Positions 34,015-43,340 of a stretch of 64,000 nt of DNA are shown here, piece after piece (position 1 is the stretch's first letter; each line of letters opens with the position of its first letter). Source of the stretch: Verrucomicrobium sp. BvORR034 (GTDB taxonomy: Bacteria; Verrucomicrobiota; Verrucomicrobiia; Verrucomicrobiales; Verrucomicrobiaceae); assembly GCF_000739635.1 (NCBI RefSeq), contig NZ_BATQ01000049.1, positions 62,001-126,000 on the forward strand. Reading direction: 5' to 3'. The notes under the pieces are model-generated. The model saw only the letters and a program-made list of their open reading frames with translations, made no database searches and had not been told where the DNA came from. The position numbers and the translations under genes were made by a program.

Positions 34015-35340
34015 TCACGATGCCACGCCTTCAGCCGGAGTATCCACAGTGGGTAGGATCTTGGAGATGTTAGTGAAGTCTGCTTTGAGCATGATTCGCA
34101 CTCTCACCCCGGGCCCTTCTTCAAGATTCTTCACCTGAAGGTGGCCGCGATGCAGCTCGACGATGCGTTTGGCCACGGGAAGACCCAGACCAGTGCCTTC
34201 ACCAGTGGGCTTGGTGGTAAAAAAAGGTTCGAAGATGCGACGCAGTATCTCCGGCGGGATGCCGGGCCCATGGTCGATCACTTCCAACAACACCACCTGA
34301 TCTCCGGGACGCAGCAGGTCCATCTCACGCAGGCCTTCGTTGCGATGCATGGTGATCAGCTCGCCATGCATGGTGCGGACCTGAACGACGCCGCCATTCG
34401 GCATGGCCTGTGCAGCATTGATGATCACATTGATGATGACCTGAACCAGCTTGGATCGATCCGCCCGAATCTCAGGCACATTTTCGGTAAGTTCCGTCAC
34501 GACCTGCACTTTCCGGCGGGTAAGTTCATGCTGTACCATGTGAATGGCGTCAGTCACCAGATCATTCATGGAGCAGGGCCGCATCTGCAACGTCTCTGAG
34601 CGGGAGAAGTCGAGCATCTCGTGGATTATGCGTTCAGCACGAGAGATCGCGTCTTGCATGTAGTCGATCATGGTGCAGGCGGGTTCCGGCAACGTGGTGC
34701 GACGTCGCTGGAAGTAGTCCACACCCATCTGAATAGTGGCGAGCGGGTTCTTCACTTCATGGGCAACGCTGGCGGCCAGACGGCCCAGAGAGTCGAGCTT
34801 TTCCGCCTGAATGAGCTGCATCTGGGCTGTCTCCAGTTCCAGCTTGGCAGCGCGGAGGCGCTCGTTGAGTTCAGCCATCTCCCGGCGGTGGCGCTGGCGC
34901 TCCACGGCGTAGAGAATGGAGCGCATGAGCAGATCACCGTTGATCGAGTCTTTGGGGAGATAGTCCTGGGCACCTTGCTGCACAAAGGTGAGTGCCAACT
35001 CGTGATCCGTGGTGCCGCTGAGAATGGTGATGGCCGTGAGTGGGGCCAGCTCCCTTACCCGGTGATAGGTCTCTGGGCCGTGGCCGTCGGGGAGATTGAG
35101 ATCCAGCAGAATGACGTGGAACGGGTCGTCACCCGCCTCCTCCAGCCTGGCGCTGGCATCGCTCAAAGAACGGGCGTGGATCAACTGAGGCGTTTTTTCG
35201 AAAGGCGCGTCTTTAAGATGCTCCTGGAGCAGAAGGAAATCGGAGTCATTGTCCTCGATGCAGAGGATGCGGATGGGAAGGCGGGCCAGATCCACGGCCT
35301 TGAGCTGGGCACCCTCCAGCAGCGTTTCTTCGGCATTCAT
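34015..35340 (-). CDS. Receiver-histidine kinase fusion
   Basis: The product is 441 residues. The N-terminal receiver (ILCIEDNDSDFLLLQEHLKD, Asp in VILLDLNLPDGHG, Thr position SGT, Lys in DYLPKDS) is followed by a coiled coil and a kinase core: GRLAASVAHEVKNPLATIQM (His phosphoacceptor), NVIINAAQAMPNGG, DHGPGIPPEILRRIFEPFFT and GTGLGLPVAKRIV. There are no membrane segments. Receivers of the LLDLNLPD type are common in phosphorelays with Rcp1-like regulators. It is on the same strand as, and upstream of, the TonB receptor operon but 296 bases away, so a shared transcript is uncertain. Confidence 0.9.
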   Translation of the reverse strand: MNAEETLLEGAQLKAVDLARLPIRILCIEDNDSDFLLLQEHLKDAPFEKTPQLIHARSLSDASARLEEAGDDPFHVILLDLNLPDGHGPETYHRVRELAPLTAITILSGTTDHELALTFVQQGAQDYLPKDSINGDLLMRSILYAVERQRHRREMAELNERLRAAKLELETAQMQLIQAEKLDSLGRLAASVAHEVKNPLATIQMGVDYFQRRRTTLPEPACTMIDYMQDAISRAERIIHEMLDFSRSETLQMRPCSMNDLVTDAIHMVQHELTRRKVQVVTELTENVPEIRADRSKLVQVIINVIINAAQAMPNGGVVQVRTMHGELITMHRNEGLREMDLLRPGDQVVLLEVIDHGPGIPPEILRRIFEPFFTTKPTGEGTGLGLPVAKRIVELHRGHLQVKNLEEGPGVRVRIMLKADFTNISKILPTVDTPAEGVAS

Positions 35341-35656
35341 GTGAGCACGTAGGGGAAGTCCTGAAACAGCGGGAGACGCGCAACAAACAGCGCCCTAAAC
35401 AGCACGTGGAGACGGGCCGGGAGTGGGGTGGAGAAGGGGCTCTGGCCCCTCAGGTGGAGATCAGCCGGTATTCGGGATTGTTATCGGCGGATTTTTACCA
35501 TTAATGACAGAGTTATTCAAAAATGCAATTTAATAAGTAAATGGCAGATCGAAGGGTCGGGAATTGTCCTAAAAGACGCGTTTCCTCGCCATCTTAATGG
35601 CGACGTCGTTGTAAATGTCATAATCCGCGCGATGCGTTTATAGAACTTATTGGGAT
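35341..35656. other. Intergenic region between two histidine kinase genes
   Basis: These 316 bases hold no credible gene. Two perfect stem-loops are visible: AGGGGC-TCTG-GCCCCT (35435-35450) and TCGCCAT-CTTA-ATGGCGA (35586-35603). The second lies just beyond the stop of the PAS kinase at 35657 and may end its transcript, although no T-run follows. Bases 35480-35560 are AT-rich and could hold the promoter of the downstream kinase gene. Confidence 0.45.
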
Positions 35657-37885
35657 CTAGCTGGGAAGACTGAAGAAGAAGGTGGCCCCTTTTCCAGGAG
35701 ACGAGTCCACCCAGATCTGGCCATGATGACGCTCCACGATGCGCTTGCAGAGAGCCAGTCCAATGCCGGTGCCTGGATACTGCTCCCGGGCGTGCAGGCG
35801 CTGGAAAATGACAAAGATGCGGTCAAAGAACTTGGGCTCAATGCCGATGCCATTGTCGCGGATGGAGATGACCCACTCGCCCCGACAGGGCTGAGCACTG
35901 ATGTGAATGTGCGGCGTCTGCTCGCTGCGGAACTTGATGGAGTTACCGACAAGGTTCTGGAACACCTGGCGCAGCTGGAGCTCATCTGCATTTACGGTGG
36001 GTAGCGTGTCTGCGGTGATGACCGCGGAAGACTCTTTGATGGAGACTTCCAGATCGCCCAGAACAGACTGGATGAGCTGGCCGCAGGAGACGGGGCCCAA
36101 CTCCCGCCCCCGGGTGCCGACGCGTGAATAAGAGAGCAGGTCCTGGATGAGGTTGCGCATGCGGGCGGCGCCATCCACCGCCGTGGCGATGAACTGGCCC
36201 GCCTCCTCATTGAGCTCGCCCTTGTACCTGCGTTCCAGGAGTTGCAGGTAGCTGGTGATCATGCGCAGGGGTTCCTGAAGATCGTGGGAGGCGATGTAGG
36301 CGAACTGCTCCAGCTCCTGGTTGGAGCGCCGCAGATCTTCCTCGAACCGCTTGCGCTTCGTGATGTCGTGCATGATGGCGGTGCAGATGACCCGGTTTCC
36401 GGTGTGGGTCTCGCTCACCGACATGATGAGTGGAACGATGCTGCCGTCCTTGCGGCGTCCGAGGAGCTCCCGGCTCTGGCCCACCCGTTCGGCATCGGGC
36501 GCGGCAGACGCATCCGAGCTCGAGTGGGCGGGGGAGAGCAGGTGGGGCGCAGGGACGATGACGCTGATGTTGCGGCCGATGATTTCGCCGCGCTGGTAGC
36601 CGAAGATCTGGGCTGCAGCCGGATTGATGGACTGAATGAGCCCCTTGTCGTCCATCGTGACAATGGCCTCCACCGCTGTTTCGAGGATGGAGCTGAGACG
36701 CGCCTCGCGGTCGCGGAGTTCCAGTTCTGCTCGCTTGCGGTCAGTGATGTCCGTGGCGATACCACCGAGGGCGATGACCTGGCCGTCCGTGTCCAGAACC
36801 GGGAACTTCACGCTCACATAGGTATGGGCCTCGCCGGCATGGGGGGCGATTTCTTCCACGACCATGGCCTGTCCTGTGGCGAGCACCTTCGCGTCATTGT
36901 CGCGAAAGGCCCGGGCAAACTCCGGGGGGAAGATGTCGTAGTCGCTTTTGCCCGCCATCTGCTCTCTGGTCAGATGAAACAGCTCTTCAAAACGCCGGTT
37001 CACCATCTGGTAATTCCCGTCCCGGTCCTTCAGGAAGACCACTGCGGTGGTGTTGTCGAGAATGGCTTGAAGGCGGGCTTCCAGTTCCAGTTGAGCCCGG
37101 ACCGCCTTGCGTTTGGCAGTGAGATCACTGGCGATGCCCAGATAGCCAGTGGGCTGGCCGGAGTCATCCCTCATGATCGTGACGGTGAGCATCACGGGCA
37201 GCCGGCTGCCGTCCTTGCGGAGGTACGTCCATTCGTTCTCGTCTGGAGGCCCGAGGAGAGCCTTGGCGACAAAGGTGTGGAAACCAACCTCCACGGGGTA
37301 GCCGAGCTCCTGTGTCAGGGAAGCAGCCCTGCGGGCGATCTCCTGTGGATCATGGAAAATGGAGGGGCTGGTTTTTCCGATGACCTCTGCGGCTTTGTAG
37401 CCCAGGAGTTGCTCTGCTCCGACGTTAAACCCCTGGATGATGCCGTCAATTCGACACGAGATGATGGCAAGATTGGCCCCGTCCAGCATGGCGCGTTGCA
37501 GGGCGCTCTTGGCGCGGAGTTCATCTTCAAGCTGTTTGAAGCGGGTGGTGTCACGAGCTGCGGCGAAGATGATTTGCCGGTCCATGTCCGGTTGGGCGCG
37601 CCATTCCAGCCAGCGGTAGGAGCCGTCCTTGCACCGATAGCGGTTTTCAAAGGCGATGGTGTTGGCTCCGGTATTGATGCGAGCGGCCTCTGCCTCGGTA
37701 CGGGCAAAATCATCCGGGTGGATGAAGGCACGGTAGGGCTGGGCCATGAGCTCCTCCGTGGAGTAGCCGAGCGTGTTTTCCCAGGCGGGATTCAGCCGCT
37801 TGAAGTAGCCGTCAAACCCGGCGATGCACATCAGATCCAGCGAGTGATCGAAGAAGCTTTTCAGGTCGGCTTCGTCACTGTTCAT
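35657..37885 (-). CDS. Soluble multi-PAS histidine kinase
   Basis: The product is 742 residues from ATG 37885, which has GGGGAGA close upstream; the open frame runs further 5' without support. Four PAS domains follow one another: [83 protein letters not shown] motifs are visible after them. The kinase core has [20 protein letters not shown] (His), [29 protein letters not shown] and [18 protein letters not shown]. There are no membrane helices, so it senses a cytoplasmic signal such as redox, light or small ligands. This type usually phosphorylates Rcp1-like single-domain regulators, as at 19427-19855. Confidence 0.92.
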   Translation of the reverse strand: MNSDEADLKSFFDHSLDLMCIAGFDGYFKRLNPAWENTLGYSTEELMAQPYRAFIHPDDFARTEAEAARINTGANTIAFENRYRCKDGSYRWLEWRAQPDMDRQIIFAAARDTTRFKQLEDELRAKSALQRAMLDGANLAIISCRIDGIIQGFNVGAEQLLGYKAAEVIGKTSPSIFHDPQEIARRAASLTQELGYPVEVGFHTFVAKALLGPPDENEWTYLRKDGSRLPVMLTVTIMRDDSGQPTGYLGIASDLTAKRKAVRAQLELEARLQAILDNTTAVVFLKDRDGNYQMVNRRFEELFHLTREQMAGKSDYDIFPPEFARAFRDNDAKVLATGQAMVVEEIAPHAGEAHTYVSVKFPVLDTDGQVIALGGIATDITDRKRAELELRDREARLSSILETAVEAIVTMDDKGLIQSINPAAAQIFGYQRGEIIGRNISVIVPAPHLLSPAHSSSDASAAPDAERVGQSRELLGRRKDGSIVPLIMSVSETHTGNRVICTAIMHDITKRKRFEEDLRRSNQELEQFAYIASHDLQEPLRMITSYLQLLERRYKGELNEEAGQFIATAVDGAARMRNLIQDLLSYSRVGTRGRELGPVSCGQLIQSVLGDLEVSIKESSAVITADTLPTVNADELQLRQVFQNLVGNSIKFRSEQTPHIHISAQPCRGEWVISIRDNGIGIEPKFFDRIFVIFQRLHAREQYPGTGIGLALCKRIVERHHGQIWVDSSPGKGATFFFSLPS

Positions 37886-38016
37886 GGTGCTTATCTCCCC
37901 GGAATTTGTTCCACGTCCGCTAATATTAGCGAAACGCTTTGCCGCTTGGCAAGAACGTAGTTGGGTATTGGCGAACAGCCACAACCCGCCTGGCGATGGG
38001 GTCGGAGGCATCTGAC

Positions 38017-38032
38017 TACCACTTTGGTGGTA
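38017..38032. promoter_or_regulatory. Dyad upstream of the PAS histidine kinase
   Basis: The arms TACCAC and GTGGTA pair around TTTG. The site lies about 130 bases upstream of the kinase start at 37885 and past the ilv terminator on the same strand. Its symmetry is of the kind bound by GntR-type repressors, but no such regulator gene is nearby, so this is only a candidate operator. Confidence 0.3.
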
Positions 38033-38047
38033 TGGTGACGCCCGGGC

Positions 38048-38084
38048 AAAAAAATGCCCCGCGTGCGCAGGGCAGGCGGGGCAT
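38048..38084 (-). terminator. Rho-independent terminator of the ilvB-ilvN transcript
   Basis: On the minus strand the arms ATGCCCCGC and GCGGGGCAT form a nine-pair stem with a 13-base loop, followed directly by a run of seven T. It starts 42 bases past the ilvN stop codon at 38126, which fits the end of the acetolactate synthase operon. Confidence 0.88.
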
Positions 38085-38125
38085 AGTGGATGGGGAGGAG
38101 AAATTCGATGGCGATGCCAGCTGGC

Positions 38126-38671
38126 CTAGGTCTCGGCCACGCCACGTGCCATCACGACCTTGCCGGTACGCACGGTCTCGATGATTTCGAAGCGGCCCAG
38201 CAGGTTCACGGCGGCGTCCACCTTGTCGCTGTTGCCGGTGATCATGATGACCATGGACTGCTCCTGCAGGTCCACCGTCTTGCCGTTGAAGTGCTCGATG
38301 ATCTGGAGGATCTCCGTGCGGTGCTCGGCCGTGGCCAGGATCTTGATGAGCACCAGCTCCTTCACCACCGAATCCTTGTCGGTGTGTTCATAGCAGTGGA
38401 TCACATCGATGAGCTTGTTGCACTGCATGATGATCTGGTGCAGGCCCTCGGGATGGCCGCTGACACCCACGGTCATGCGGGAGTAGCGGGGGTCACGCCC
38501 CTGGGAAACCACGAGCGAGTCGATATTGAAACCACGGCGGCTGAACACCTGGCAGATGTGGCCGAGCACCCCGGGCTTGTTGGACACATACATGCTGAGG
38601 GTGTGCACGTTCACGATGTCGGGCTGGGGGGCCGGTTTGCGGTCGGAAGTGATGATGTTGCGGTCGGACAT
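38126..38671 (-). CDS. ilvN: Acetolactate synthase small (regulatory) subunit
   Basis: The 181-residue protein contains an N-terminal ACT domain: HTLSMYVSNKPGVLGHICQV, FSRRGFNIDSLVVSQ, then SRMTVGVSGH, followed by the C-terminal domain with KLIDVIHCYEHTDKDSVVKE, LVLIKILA and MITGNSDKVDAAVNLLGRF. It activates the large subunit and gives valine feedback inhibition in isoleucine, leucine and valine synthesis. In most genomes ilvN follows ilvB closely; here 461 bases, including a four-helix-bundle gene, separate them. A strong terminator follows. Confidence 0.95.
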   Translation of the reverse strand: MSDRNIITSDRKPAPQPDIVNVHTLSMYVSNKPGVLGHICQVFSRRGFNIDSLVVSQGRDPRYSRMTVGVSGHPEGLHQIIMQCNKLIDVIHCYEHTDKDSVVKELVLIKILATAEHRTEILQIIEHFNGKTVDLQEQSMVIMITGNSDKVDAAVNLLGRFEIIETVRTGKVVMARGVAET

Positions 38672-38680
38672 GGGTGAAAG

Positions 38681-38712
38681 AGTAAAAAGTTAAGAGTGAA
38701 AAGTGATAAGTG
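38681..38712. repeat. A-rich repeat flanking the four-helix-bundle gene, ilvN side
   Basis: The plus strand reads AGTAAAAAGT, then AGAGTGAAAAGTGATAAGTG. The same words, AGTAAAAAGT and GTGAAAAGTG, occur in opposite orientation on the other side of the gene at 39096-39130, so the two flanks are inverted relatives. They bound a stretch of about 450 bases between ilvB and ilvN. Confidence 0.65.
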
Positions 38713-38717
38713 GGGAG

Positions 38718-39080
38718 CTAGCTGCTGAATCTCGAGATGATCGTGTTGAGCATGCGTTCGATCTCGGAGCCAAGGGCGGCTAGCGGGTTGTGATTCTGAT
38801 CAGACAAGAAGCCGAGGTCTCGGCAAAGTTCGAGCTGGGTTTGGGTTTCAAAAAGTGATCCGCGGGAGTATTGAAGGAACCGCACGTAGTCTGAGTTTGA
38901 GCCGCGTCCATTTCCCTCAGCAATGTTTGAGGGGATGGAGACGGCTGCTCGCCGAAGTTGTTGTGTGAGTCCAAACTGCTCCTCCTTTGGGAAATTGCGG
39001 GACACCAGGTAGATCTCCCGCACCAGTGCCATCGACTTTTGCCAAACCACCAGATCTCGATAACTCTTGATCTCACCCAT
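38718..39080 (-). CDS. Four-helix-bundle protein of the S23 (23S rRNA intervening sequence) family
   Basis: The product is 120 residues from ATG 39080 with GGAG nine bases upstream; ATG 39089 and GTG 39098 are also in frame, the latter inside the flanking repeat. The pattern KSYRDLVVWQKSMALVREIY, FPKEEQFGLTQQLRRAAVSI, PSNIAEGNGRGSNSDYVRFL, then SLFETQTQLELCRDLGFL is typical of S23/Avd-like bundles found in rRNA intervening sequences and elsewhere in scattered genomic sites. They form pentamers and some bind nucleic acids; the role is not established. It sits inside the ilvB-ilvN operon with inverted A/T-rich flanks, which suggests insertion. Confidence 0.9.
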   Translation of the reverse strand: MGEIKSYRDLVVWQKSMALVREIYLVSRNFPKEEQFGLTQQLRRAAVSIPSNIAEGNGRGSNSDYVRFLQYSRGSLFETQTQLELCRDLGFLSDQNHNPLAALGSEIERMLNTIISRFSS

Positions 39081-39095
39081 GACAGCCATCTCCGG

Positions 39096-39130
39096 CACTT
39101 TTCACTTTTTACTTGCCACTTTTTACTGAG
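39096..39130. repeat. T-rich repeat flanking the four-helix-bundle gene, ilvB side
   Basis: The plus strand reads CACTTTTCACTTTTTACTTG, then CCACTTTTTACTGAG. It is the inverted relative of 38681-38712 and lies just after the ilvB stop codon at 39133. Together the two could be ends of a small inserted unit, or sequence words acquired with the gene. Confidence 0.65.
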
Positions 39131-39132
39131 TT

Positions 39133-40860
39133 CTAGGTCGAACCCACGGGCTTCTCCATCTTGTGCTTCGGAGGCTCGATCAACATGTCTTCCAGGGCCG
39201 CACCGGCGGGGATCATGGGGAACACGTTTTCGGTCTTGATGCACTCGGCTTCGATGAGGCAGGGGCCTTCGTTGTAGTCGAGGGCCTGCTGGAGGACGCG
39301 CTCCACATCGGCGGGGCGGCGGATGTGGAAGCCCTTGATGCCATAAGCCTCGGCGAGCTTCACGAAGTCAGGGTTGCCGATGAGATCCACGCCGCTTTCG
39401 CGGTTGTCGAAGAACAACTCCTGCCACTGGCGCACCATGCCGAGGTAGTGGTTGTTGAGCACGATGATCTTGATGGGGAGCTTGAGGATGGCGGCGGTGG
39501 CCAGTTCAAACAGGGTCATCTGGAAGCCGCCGTCTCCGCTGATGGAAACCACGATGTCATTCGGGCAGCCGAGCTGGGCGCCGATGGCTGCGGGGAAGCC
39601 GAAGCCCATGGTGCCGGCACCGCCGGAGCTGAGCCACTTGAAGCTTTCGTCGTTCTTGTAGAACTGGGCAGCCCACATCTGGTGCTGGCCCACGTCGGTG
39701 GAAACGATGGCCTTGCCCTTGGTCAGCTGGTAGAGCTCGTCGATCACCTGCTGCATGCGCAGGCCGCCCTGCTTCTTGTAGTTGAGCGGGTATTTCTTCT
39801 TGTAGCCGTCCAGCGTCTCATTCCACGTGGTGGTGTCGATCGGGCTGAGGAGCGGGAGCAGTTCCTTCAGGGCGGCCTTGGCGTCGCCCTTCACGAACAC
39901 ATCCGCCTTGATCATCTTGTTGGCTTCGGCCTCATCAATATCGAAGTGAACGATGTTGGCATTGCGGGCGAAGGCGCTCGGCTTGCCGATGATGCGGTCG
40001 TCAAAGCGTGAGCCGATGTTGATGATGCAGTCACACTCGCAGATGGCCTTGTTGGCGTAGGCGGTGCCGTGCATGCCCAGCATGCCCAGGCTCAGACGGT
40101 GAGTTTCAGGAAACACACCCTTGCCCAGCAGCGTGTTGGTCACCGGGCAGTTGAGGGTCTCGGCCAGGGCCATGAGCTCCTTGTCGGCGCGGGCGATCAT
40201 CGCGCCGTGGCCGGCGAGGATGAGCGGGCGCTTGGCCTGCATGATGAGCTTGGCGGCCTCCTGCACAGACCTCTTGTCGATCTTGAGGGACTCATCAGGA
40301 TTGTAGCCGGGGAGGTCGATCTCAGCATTGAGGTCACCGGTGAAGGGGCCCTGGCTGATGTCCTTGGGAATGTCGATGAGCACGGGGCCGGGGCGGCCGG
40401 TGGTGGCGATGTGATGGGCCTCACGAGCGATGCGCGGGAGGTCATTCGTGTTCTTCACCAGGTAGTTGTGTTTGCACACAGGTGTGGTGATGTTGAAAAT
40501 GTCCGCTTCCTGGAAGGCGTCCTTGCCCAGCATCCACGACACGGTCTGGCCGCAAACGATGATCATGGGCACGGAGTCCATCTGGGCGGTCATGATCCCC
40601 GTCACGGTGTTGCCAGCGCCGGGGCCGGAGGTCACCAGCACCACAGCGGGCTTGCCTGTAGCGCGGGCATAACCGTCAGCCATGTGCACGGCACCCTGCT
40701 CGTGACGCACCAGGACGAACTTAATGTTCGACTTCACGGTTTCCAGAGCGTCGAAGATCGGCAGTGCGGCCCCGCCGGAATACCCGAACACGTACTCGAT
40801 CCCCAATTGGTCGAGTGTCTTGATGAGCGCTTGTGCGCCGTCCAATTTTTCGGTGGTCAT
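39133..40860 (-). CDS. ilvB: Acetolactate synthase large (catalytic) subunit
   Basis: This is a 575-residue thiamine-diphosphate enzyme that joins pyruvate to pyruvate or 2-ketobutyrate, the first shared step to branched-chain amino acids. The start at ATG 40860 has AGGAG upstream; an open frame reaches 41061 through the leader. Visible features are [16 protein letters not shown], the catalytic Glu in [59 protein letters not shown], and the ThDP motif [15 protein letters not shown] ending [16 protein letters not shown]. It is the first gene of an operon with ilvN. A perfect stem-loop stands in its leader. Confidence 0.97.
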   Translation of the reverse strand: MTTEKLDGAQALIKTLDQLGIEYVFGYSGGAALPIFDALETVKSNIKFVLVRHEQGAVHMADGYARATGKPAVVLVTSGPGAGNTVTGIMTAQMDSVPMIIVCGQTVSWMLGKDAFQEADIFNITTPVCKHNYLVKNTNDLPRIAREAHHIATTGRPGPVLIDIPKDISQGPFTGDLNAEIDLPGYNPDESLKIDKRSVQEAAKLIMQAKRPLILAGHGAMIARADKELMALAETLNCPVTNTLLGKGVFPETHRLSLGMLGMHGTAYANKAICECDCIINIGSRFDDRIIGKPSAFARNANIVHFDIDEAEANKMIKADVFVKGDAKAALKELLPLLSPIDTTTWNETLDGYKKKYPLNYKKQGGLRMQQVIDELYQLTKGKAIVSTDVGQHQMWAAQFYKNDESFKWLSSGGAGTMGFGFPAAIGAQLGCPNDIVVSISGDGGFQMTLFELATAAILKLPIKIIVLNNHYLGMVRQWQELFFDNRESGVDLIGNPDFVKLAEAYGIKGFHIRRPADVERVLQQALDYNEGPCLIEAECIKTENVFPMIPAGAALEDMLIEPPKHKMEKPVGST

Positions 40861-40878
40861 GAGTTGGTCTCCTGAAAA

Positions 40879-40906
40879 GTGCGAATTTAGGGGGTTAAAT
40901 TCGCAC
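40879..40906 (-). promoter_or_regulatory. Perfect 11-bp-arm stem-loop in the ilvB leader
   Basis: On the minus strand GTGCGAATTTA and TAAATTCGCAC pair without mismatch around the loop ACCCCC, followed by TTTTC and then the ilvB ribosome site AGGAG. It ends 18 bases before the start codon. It could be an operator for an amino-acid regulator or an RNA hairpin controlling access to the ribosome site. No leader peptide rich in Ile, Val or Leu was seen. Confidence 0.6.
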
Positions 40907-40995
40907 GAAAGGTTCAATCGGCAATCGAAAATTGCAGTTTTTTGGTCAAAGTGGCATTTTTTCAAACTGTGATGGCCTAAAAATTGGCGAATTGA

Positions 40996-41015
40996 CTCTC
41001 GATTTGCGTCGAGAG
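40996..41015. promoter_or_regulatory. Dyad in the divergent ilvB/polX promoter region
   Basis: The arms CTCTCGA and TCGAGAG pair around TTTGCG. The site is 87 bases upstream of the polX ATG and 135 bases upstream of ilvB, so it could bind a regulator of either gene. No promoter boxes could be fixed near it. Confidence 0.35.
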
Positions 41016-41102
41016 CATGGCGCGGACGTATGAACATGAAGCGGTTTGCTCTGCGGCGCACATTTCGTTGCGTCGGCCGAGTTCATCGCCACTCTTCGCA
41101 CT

Positions 41103-42860
41103 ATGACTGCTGAAGTGATGGCCACCGTTTTGCGAAACATCGCGCTCCTGCTCGACCTTAAAGGGGAGAACCCCTTCAAGACCCGGGCGTACAACACGGG
41201 AGCAGAGATCGTGGAGACCTTTAGCGGTGACATTGTGGCCCGCGCCGCCGCCAATGATCTCAAGGGGGTGAAGGGGCTGGGCGATGCCCTGCAGCAGAAG
41301 CTGAATGAACTGGCCAGCACGGGGAAGCTGGAGTTCTATGAAAGGCTGCGCGCGGAATTTCCAGAGGGGATTCTGGAACTCTATGATGTGCAGGGGCTGG
41401 GGGCCAAGAAGATCAAATTGCTCTGGGAGCAACTCCAGGTGGGCACGCTGACGGACCTCAAGGCGGCCTGTGAAAGCGGTGCCGTGGCCAAGCTGGCGGG
41501 CTTTGGGGAGAAGACGGCGGCGAAGATCCTGGAGTCCCTGGCGTTCCGTGAAAGCCATGCGGACGAGTTCCGCCTGGAACAGGTGGCCCCCACGGTGGAA
41601 GTGATCCTGGAGATGCTGCGCGAGCATCCCAATGTGTCGCGTGCCGGGGTGGCGGGCAGCTACCGCCGGGCCAAGGAGACGGTGCATGACCTGGACTTCC
41701 TCGTTGCCACCAAGAAGCCTGGCCCGGTGATGGAGGACTTTGTGAAGATGCCGATGGTGGCCAAGATCCTGGCGCAAGGGGAGACGAAATCGAGCGTGCT
41801 GCTGCAGAGCGGTGTGCAGTGCGACCTACGCGCGGTGACCAGTGCAGAATACGCCTGCGCCATGGTTTACTTTACCGGGAGCAAGGAACACAACGTGGCC
41901 TTGCGCCAGCGGGCTCTGGCACGTGGTCTGTCGCTGAATGAATACGCGCTGACCCCCACGGAGCCGGGCGGGGAGAGTCCCGAATGCTACGATGAGGCCG
42001 ATGTGTACCGGGCCCTGGGCCTGGATTTCGTGGAGCCAGAGCTGCGGGAGAATACTGGAGAGATCAAGGCCGCAGAGGAAGGCGACCTCCCCAGGCTGGT
42101 GGAGATCTCGAACCTGCGCGGGGTGTTTCACAACCACACCACGGCGAGCGATGGCGTGAACTCGCTGGAGGAGATGGCAGCAGAGGCGCAGGAGCTGGGC
42201 CTGCAGTACCTCGGCATCGCCGATCACAGCAAGGCCTCCTTCCAGGCCAACGGATTGGATGAAAAACGGCTGCGCGCGCAGATTGCGGAGATCCGGCGGC
42301 TGAACGCCACGTATGAGGGGTTCAGGCTGTTTGCCGGAAGTGAGGTGGACATTCTGAAGGATGGATCACTGGACTTTCCGGATGATCTGATGGCGGAGCT
42401 GGACTACGTGGTGGCTTCTGTGCACAACGTCTTCACCCTTCCGGAGGCGGAGATGACCAAGCGTATCATCCGTGCCATTGAGAATCCGCACGTGACGATG
42501 CTGGGCCACCTGACGGGACGTCTGCTTTTGCAGCGCCCCTCTTATGCGGTGAATGTGCCGGCCATTATTGATGCGGCGGCAGCCACTGGCACCATCATCG
42601 AACTCAATGCCAACCCCTGGCGGCTCGACATGGACTGGCGCTGGTGGAAGCTGGCCAAGGAAAAAGGCGTGAAGTGCTCCATCAACCCCGACGCCCACTC
42701 GACCCGCGGACTCCACGATGTGTTCTACGGCGTGCGGCTGGCGCGCAAAGGCTGGCTGACCCGGTCAGATGTGGTGAACTGCCTCCCGCTGGGGCAGATC
42801 GAGGAAATACTGAGGGGGAAGAAAGAGGGAAAAGGTTTAAGGGAAGAGGGACAAGGGTAG
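41103..42860 (+). CDS. polX: Bacterial/archaeal-type DNA polymerase X with PHP domain
   Basis: The product is 585 residues from ATG 41103 (MTAEVMATVLRNIALLL). N-terminal helix-hairpin-helix units (KGVKGLGDALQQKL, YDVQGLGAKKIKLLWEQL) lead to a family X nucleotidyltransferase domain: AGSYRRAKETVHDLDFLVA supplies two catalytic Asp and VQCDLRAV the third. From about residue 340 is a PHP domain with complete metal ligands: VFHNHTTASDG, LGIADHS, AGSEVDI, VVASVHN, GHLTGR, ELNANPWRLDMD and INPDAHS. Known homologues fill short gaps in base-excision repair and have 3'-5' exonuclease and AP-endonuclease activity through the PHP domain. All key residues appear intact. Confidence 0.94.
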   Translation: MTAEVMATVLRNIALLLDLKGENPFKTRAYNTGAEIVETFSGDIVARAAANDLKGVKGLGDALQQKLNELASTGKLEFYERLRAEFPEGILELYDVQGLGAKKIKLLWEQLQVGTLTDLKAACESGAVAKLAGFGEKTAAKILESLAFRESHADEFRLEQVAPTVEVILEMLREHPNVSRAGVAGSYRRAKETVHDLDFLVATKKPGPVMEDFVKMPMVAKILAQGETKSSVLLQSGVQCDLRAVTSAEYACAMVYFTGSKEHNVALRQRALARGLSLNEYALTPTEPGGESPECYDEADVYRALGLDFVEPELRENTGEIKAAEEGDLPRLVEISNLRGVFHNHTTASDGVNSLEEMAAEAQELGLQYLGIADHSKASFQANGLDEKRLRAQIAEIRRLNATYEGFRLFAGSEVDILKDGSLDFPDDLMAELDYVVASVHNVFTLPEAEMTKRIIRAIENPHVTMLGHLTGRLLLQRPSYAVNVPAIIDAAAATGTIIELNANPWRLDMDWRWWKLAKEKGVKCSINPDAHSTRGLHDVFYGVRLARKGWLTRSDVVNCLPLGQIEEILRGKKEGKGLREEGQG

Positions 42861-42893
42861 TGGGAGATGCCTGAACTCGTGCTCTAACCACAT

Positions 42894-43325
42894 ATGTCCA
42901 AAAAGTATGTCACCGTTGAACTGGGCGGGAATCCGCGCATCTGGGCAAACTTGAGAAATCGTAGTTGCGCCATCATGAGCCGTAGCCCCCGACAAGGGGT
43001 GTTCGTGCTGGGGAACAGCCTTACGGAATACGTGACAGAAAGACTGGATCAGCTGGTTTCTGGCGTGGGGGCGGGCGTCGATCTGCCGCGCGATCCTGCA
43101 GAGCCCGATCTGGTCCACGTACTGGGCCTGGAGAATCCTATGCGGACTCTGCACTGGTACCCGGAGGCAACCAGTGAGAAGTACGTGGTCCTGGACTGGA
43201 GTGCCGGGGCCGATGGCACAGATGGTTTCCTGCAACTCGTGGAGAAGATGCTGGTGGAGCAATGGCCGGAGATGCTCCGGGAAGGCCTGAACCAGATTGA
43301 GCAGGCCGCCACGGAGCTGGGGTAG
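42894..43325 (+). CDS. Hypothetical protein
   Basis: The 143-residue product follows polX by 33 bases on the same strand. It starts SKKYVTVELGGNPRIWANLR and has mixed strands and helices (GVFVLGNSLTEYVTERLDQL; KYVVLDWSAGADGTDGFLQL), ending in an amphipathic helix. There is no signal peptide, membrane segment or recognised motif. Base composition matches its neighbours, and the frame is open without overlapping a better candidate, so I take it as a real gene of unknown function. Confidence 0.5.
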   Translation: MSKKYVTVELGGNPRIWANLRNRSCAIMSRSPRQGVFVLGNSLTEYVTERLDQLVSGVGAGVDLPRDPAEPDLVHVLGLENPMRTLHWYPEATSEKYVVLDWSAGADGTDGFLQLVEKMLVEQWPEMLREGLNQIEQAATELG

Positions 43326-43340
43326 GTGCCTGGTACGGGT

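Noticed and set aside
36242-37960. Plus-strand open frame of 572 codons opposite the PAS histidine kinase
   Set aside because: The minus strand encodes a complete multi-PAS kinase with all motifs; the opposite frame shows no domain and no ribosome site.
40861-41061. Amino-acid-rich leader peptide for ilvB attenuation
   Set aside because: The upstream open frame runs into ilvB without a stop and contains no run of Ile, Val or Leu codons.
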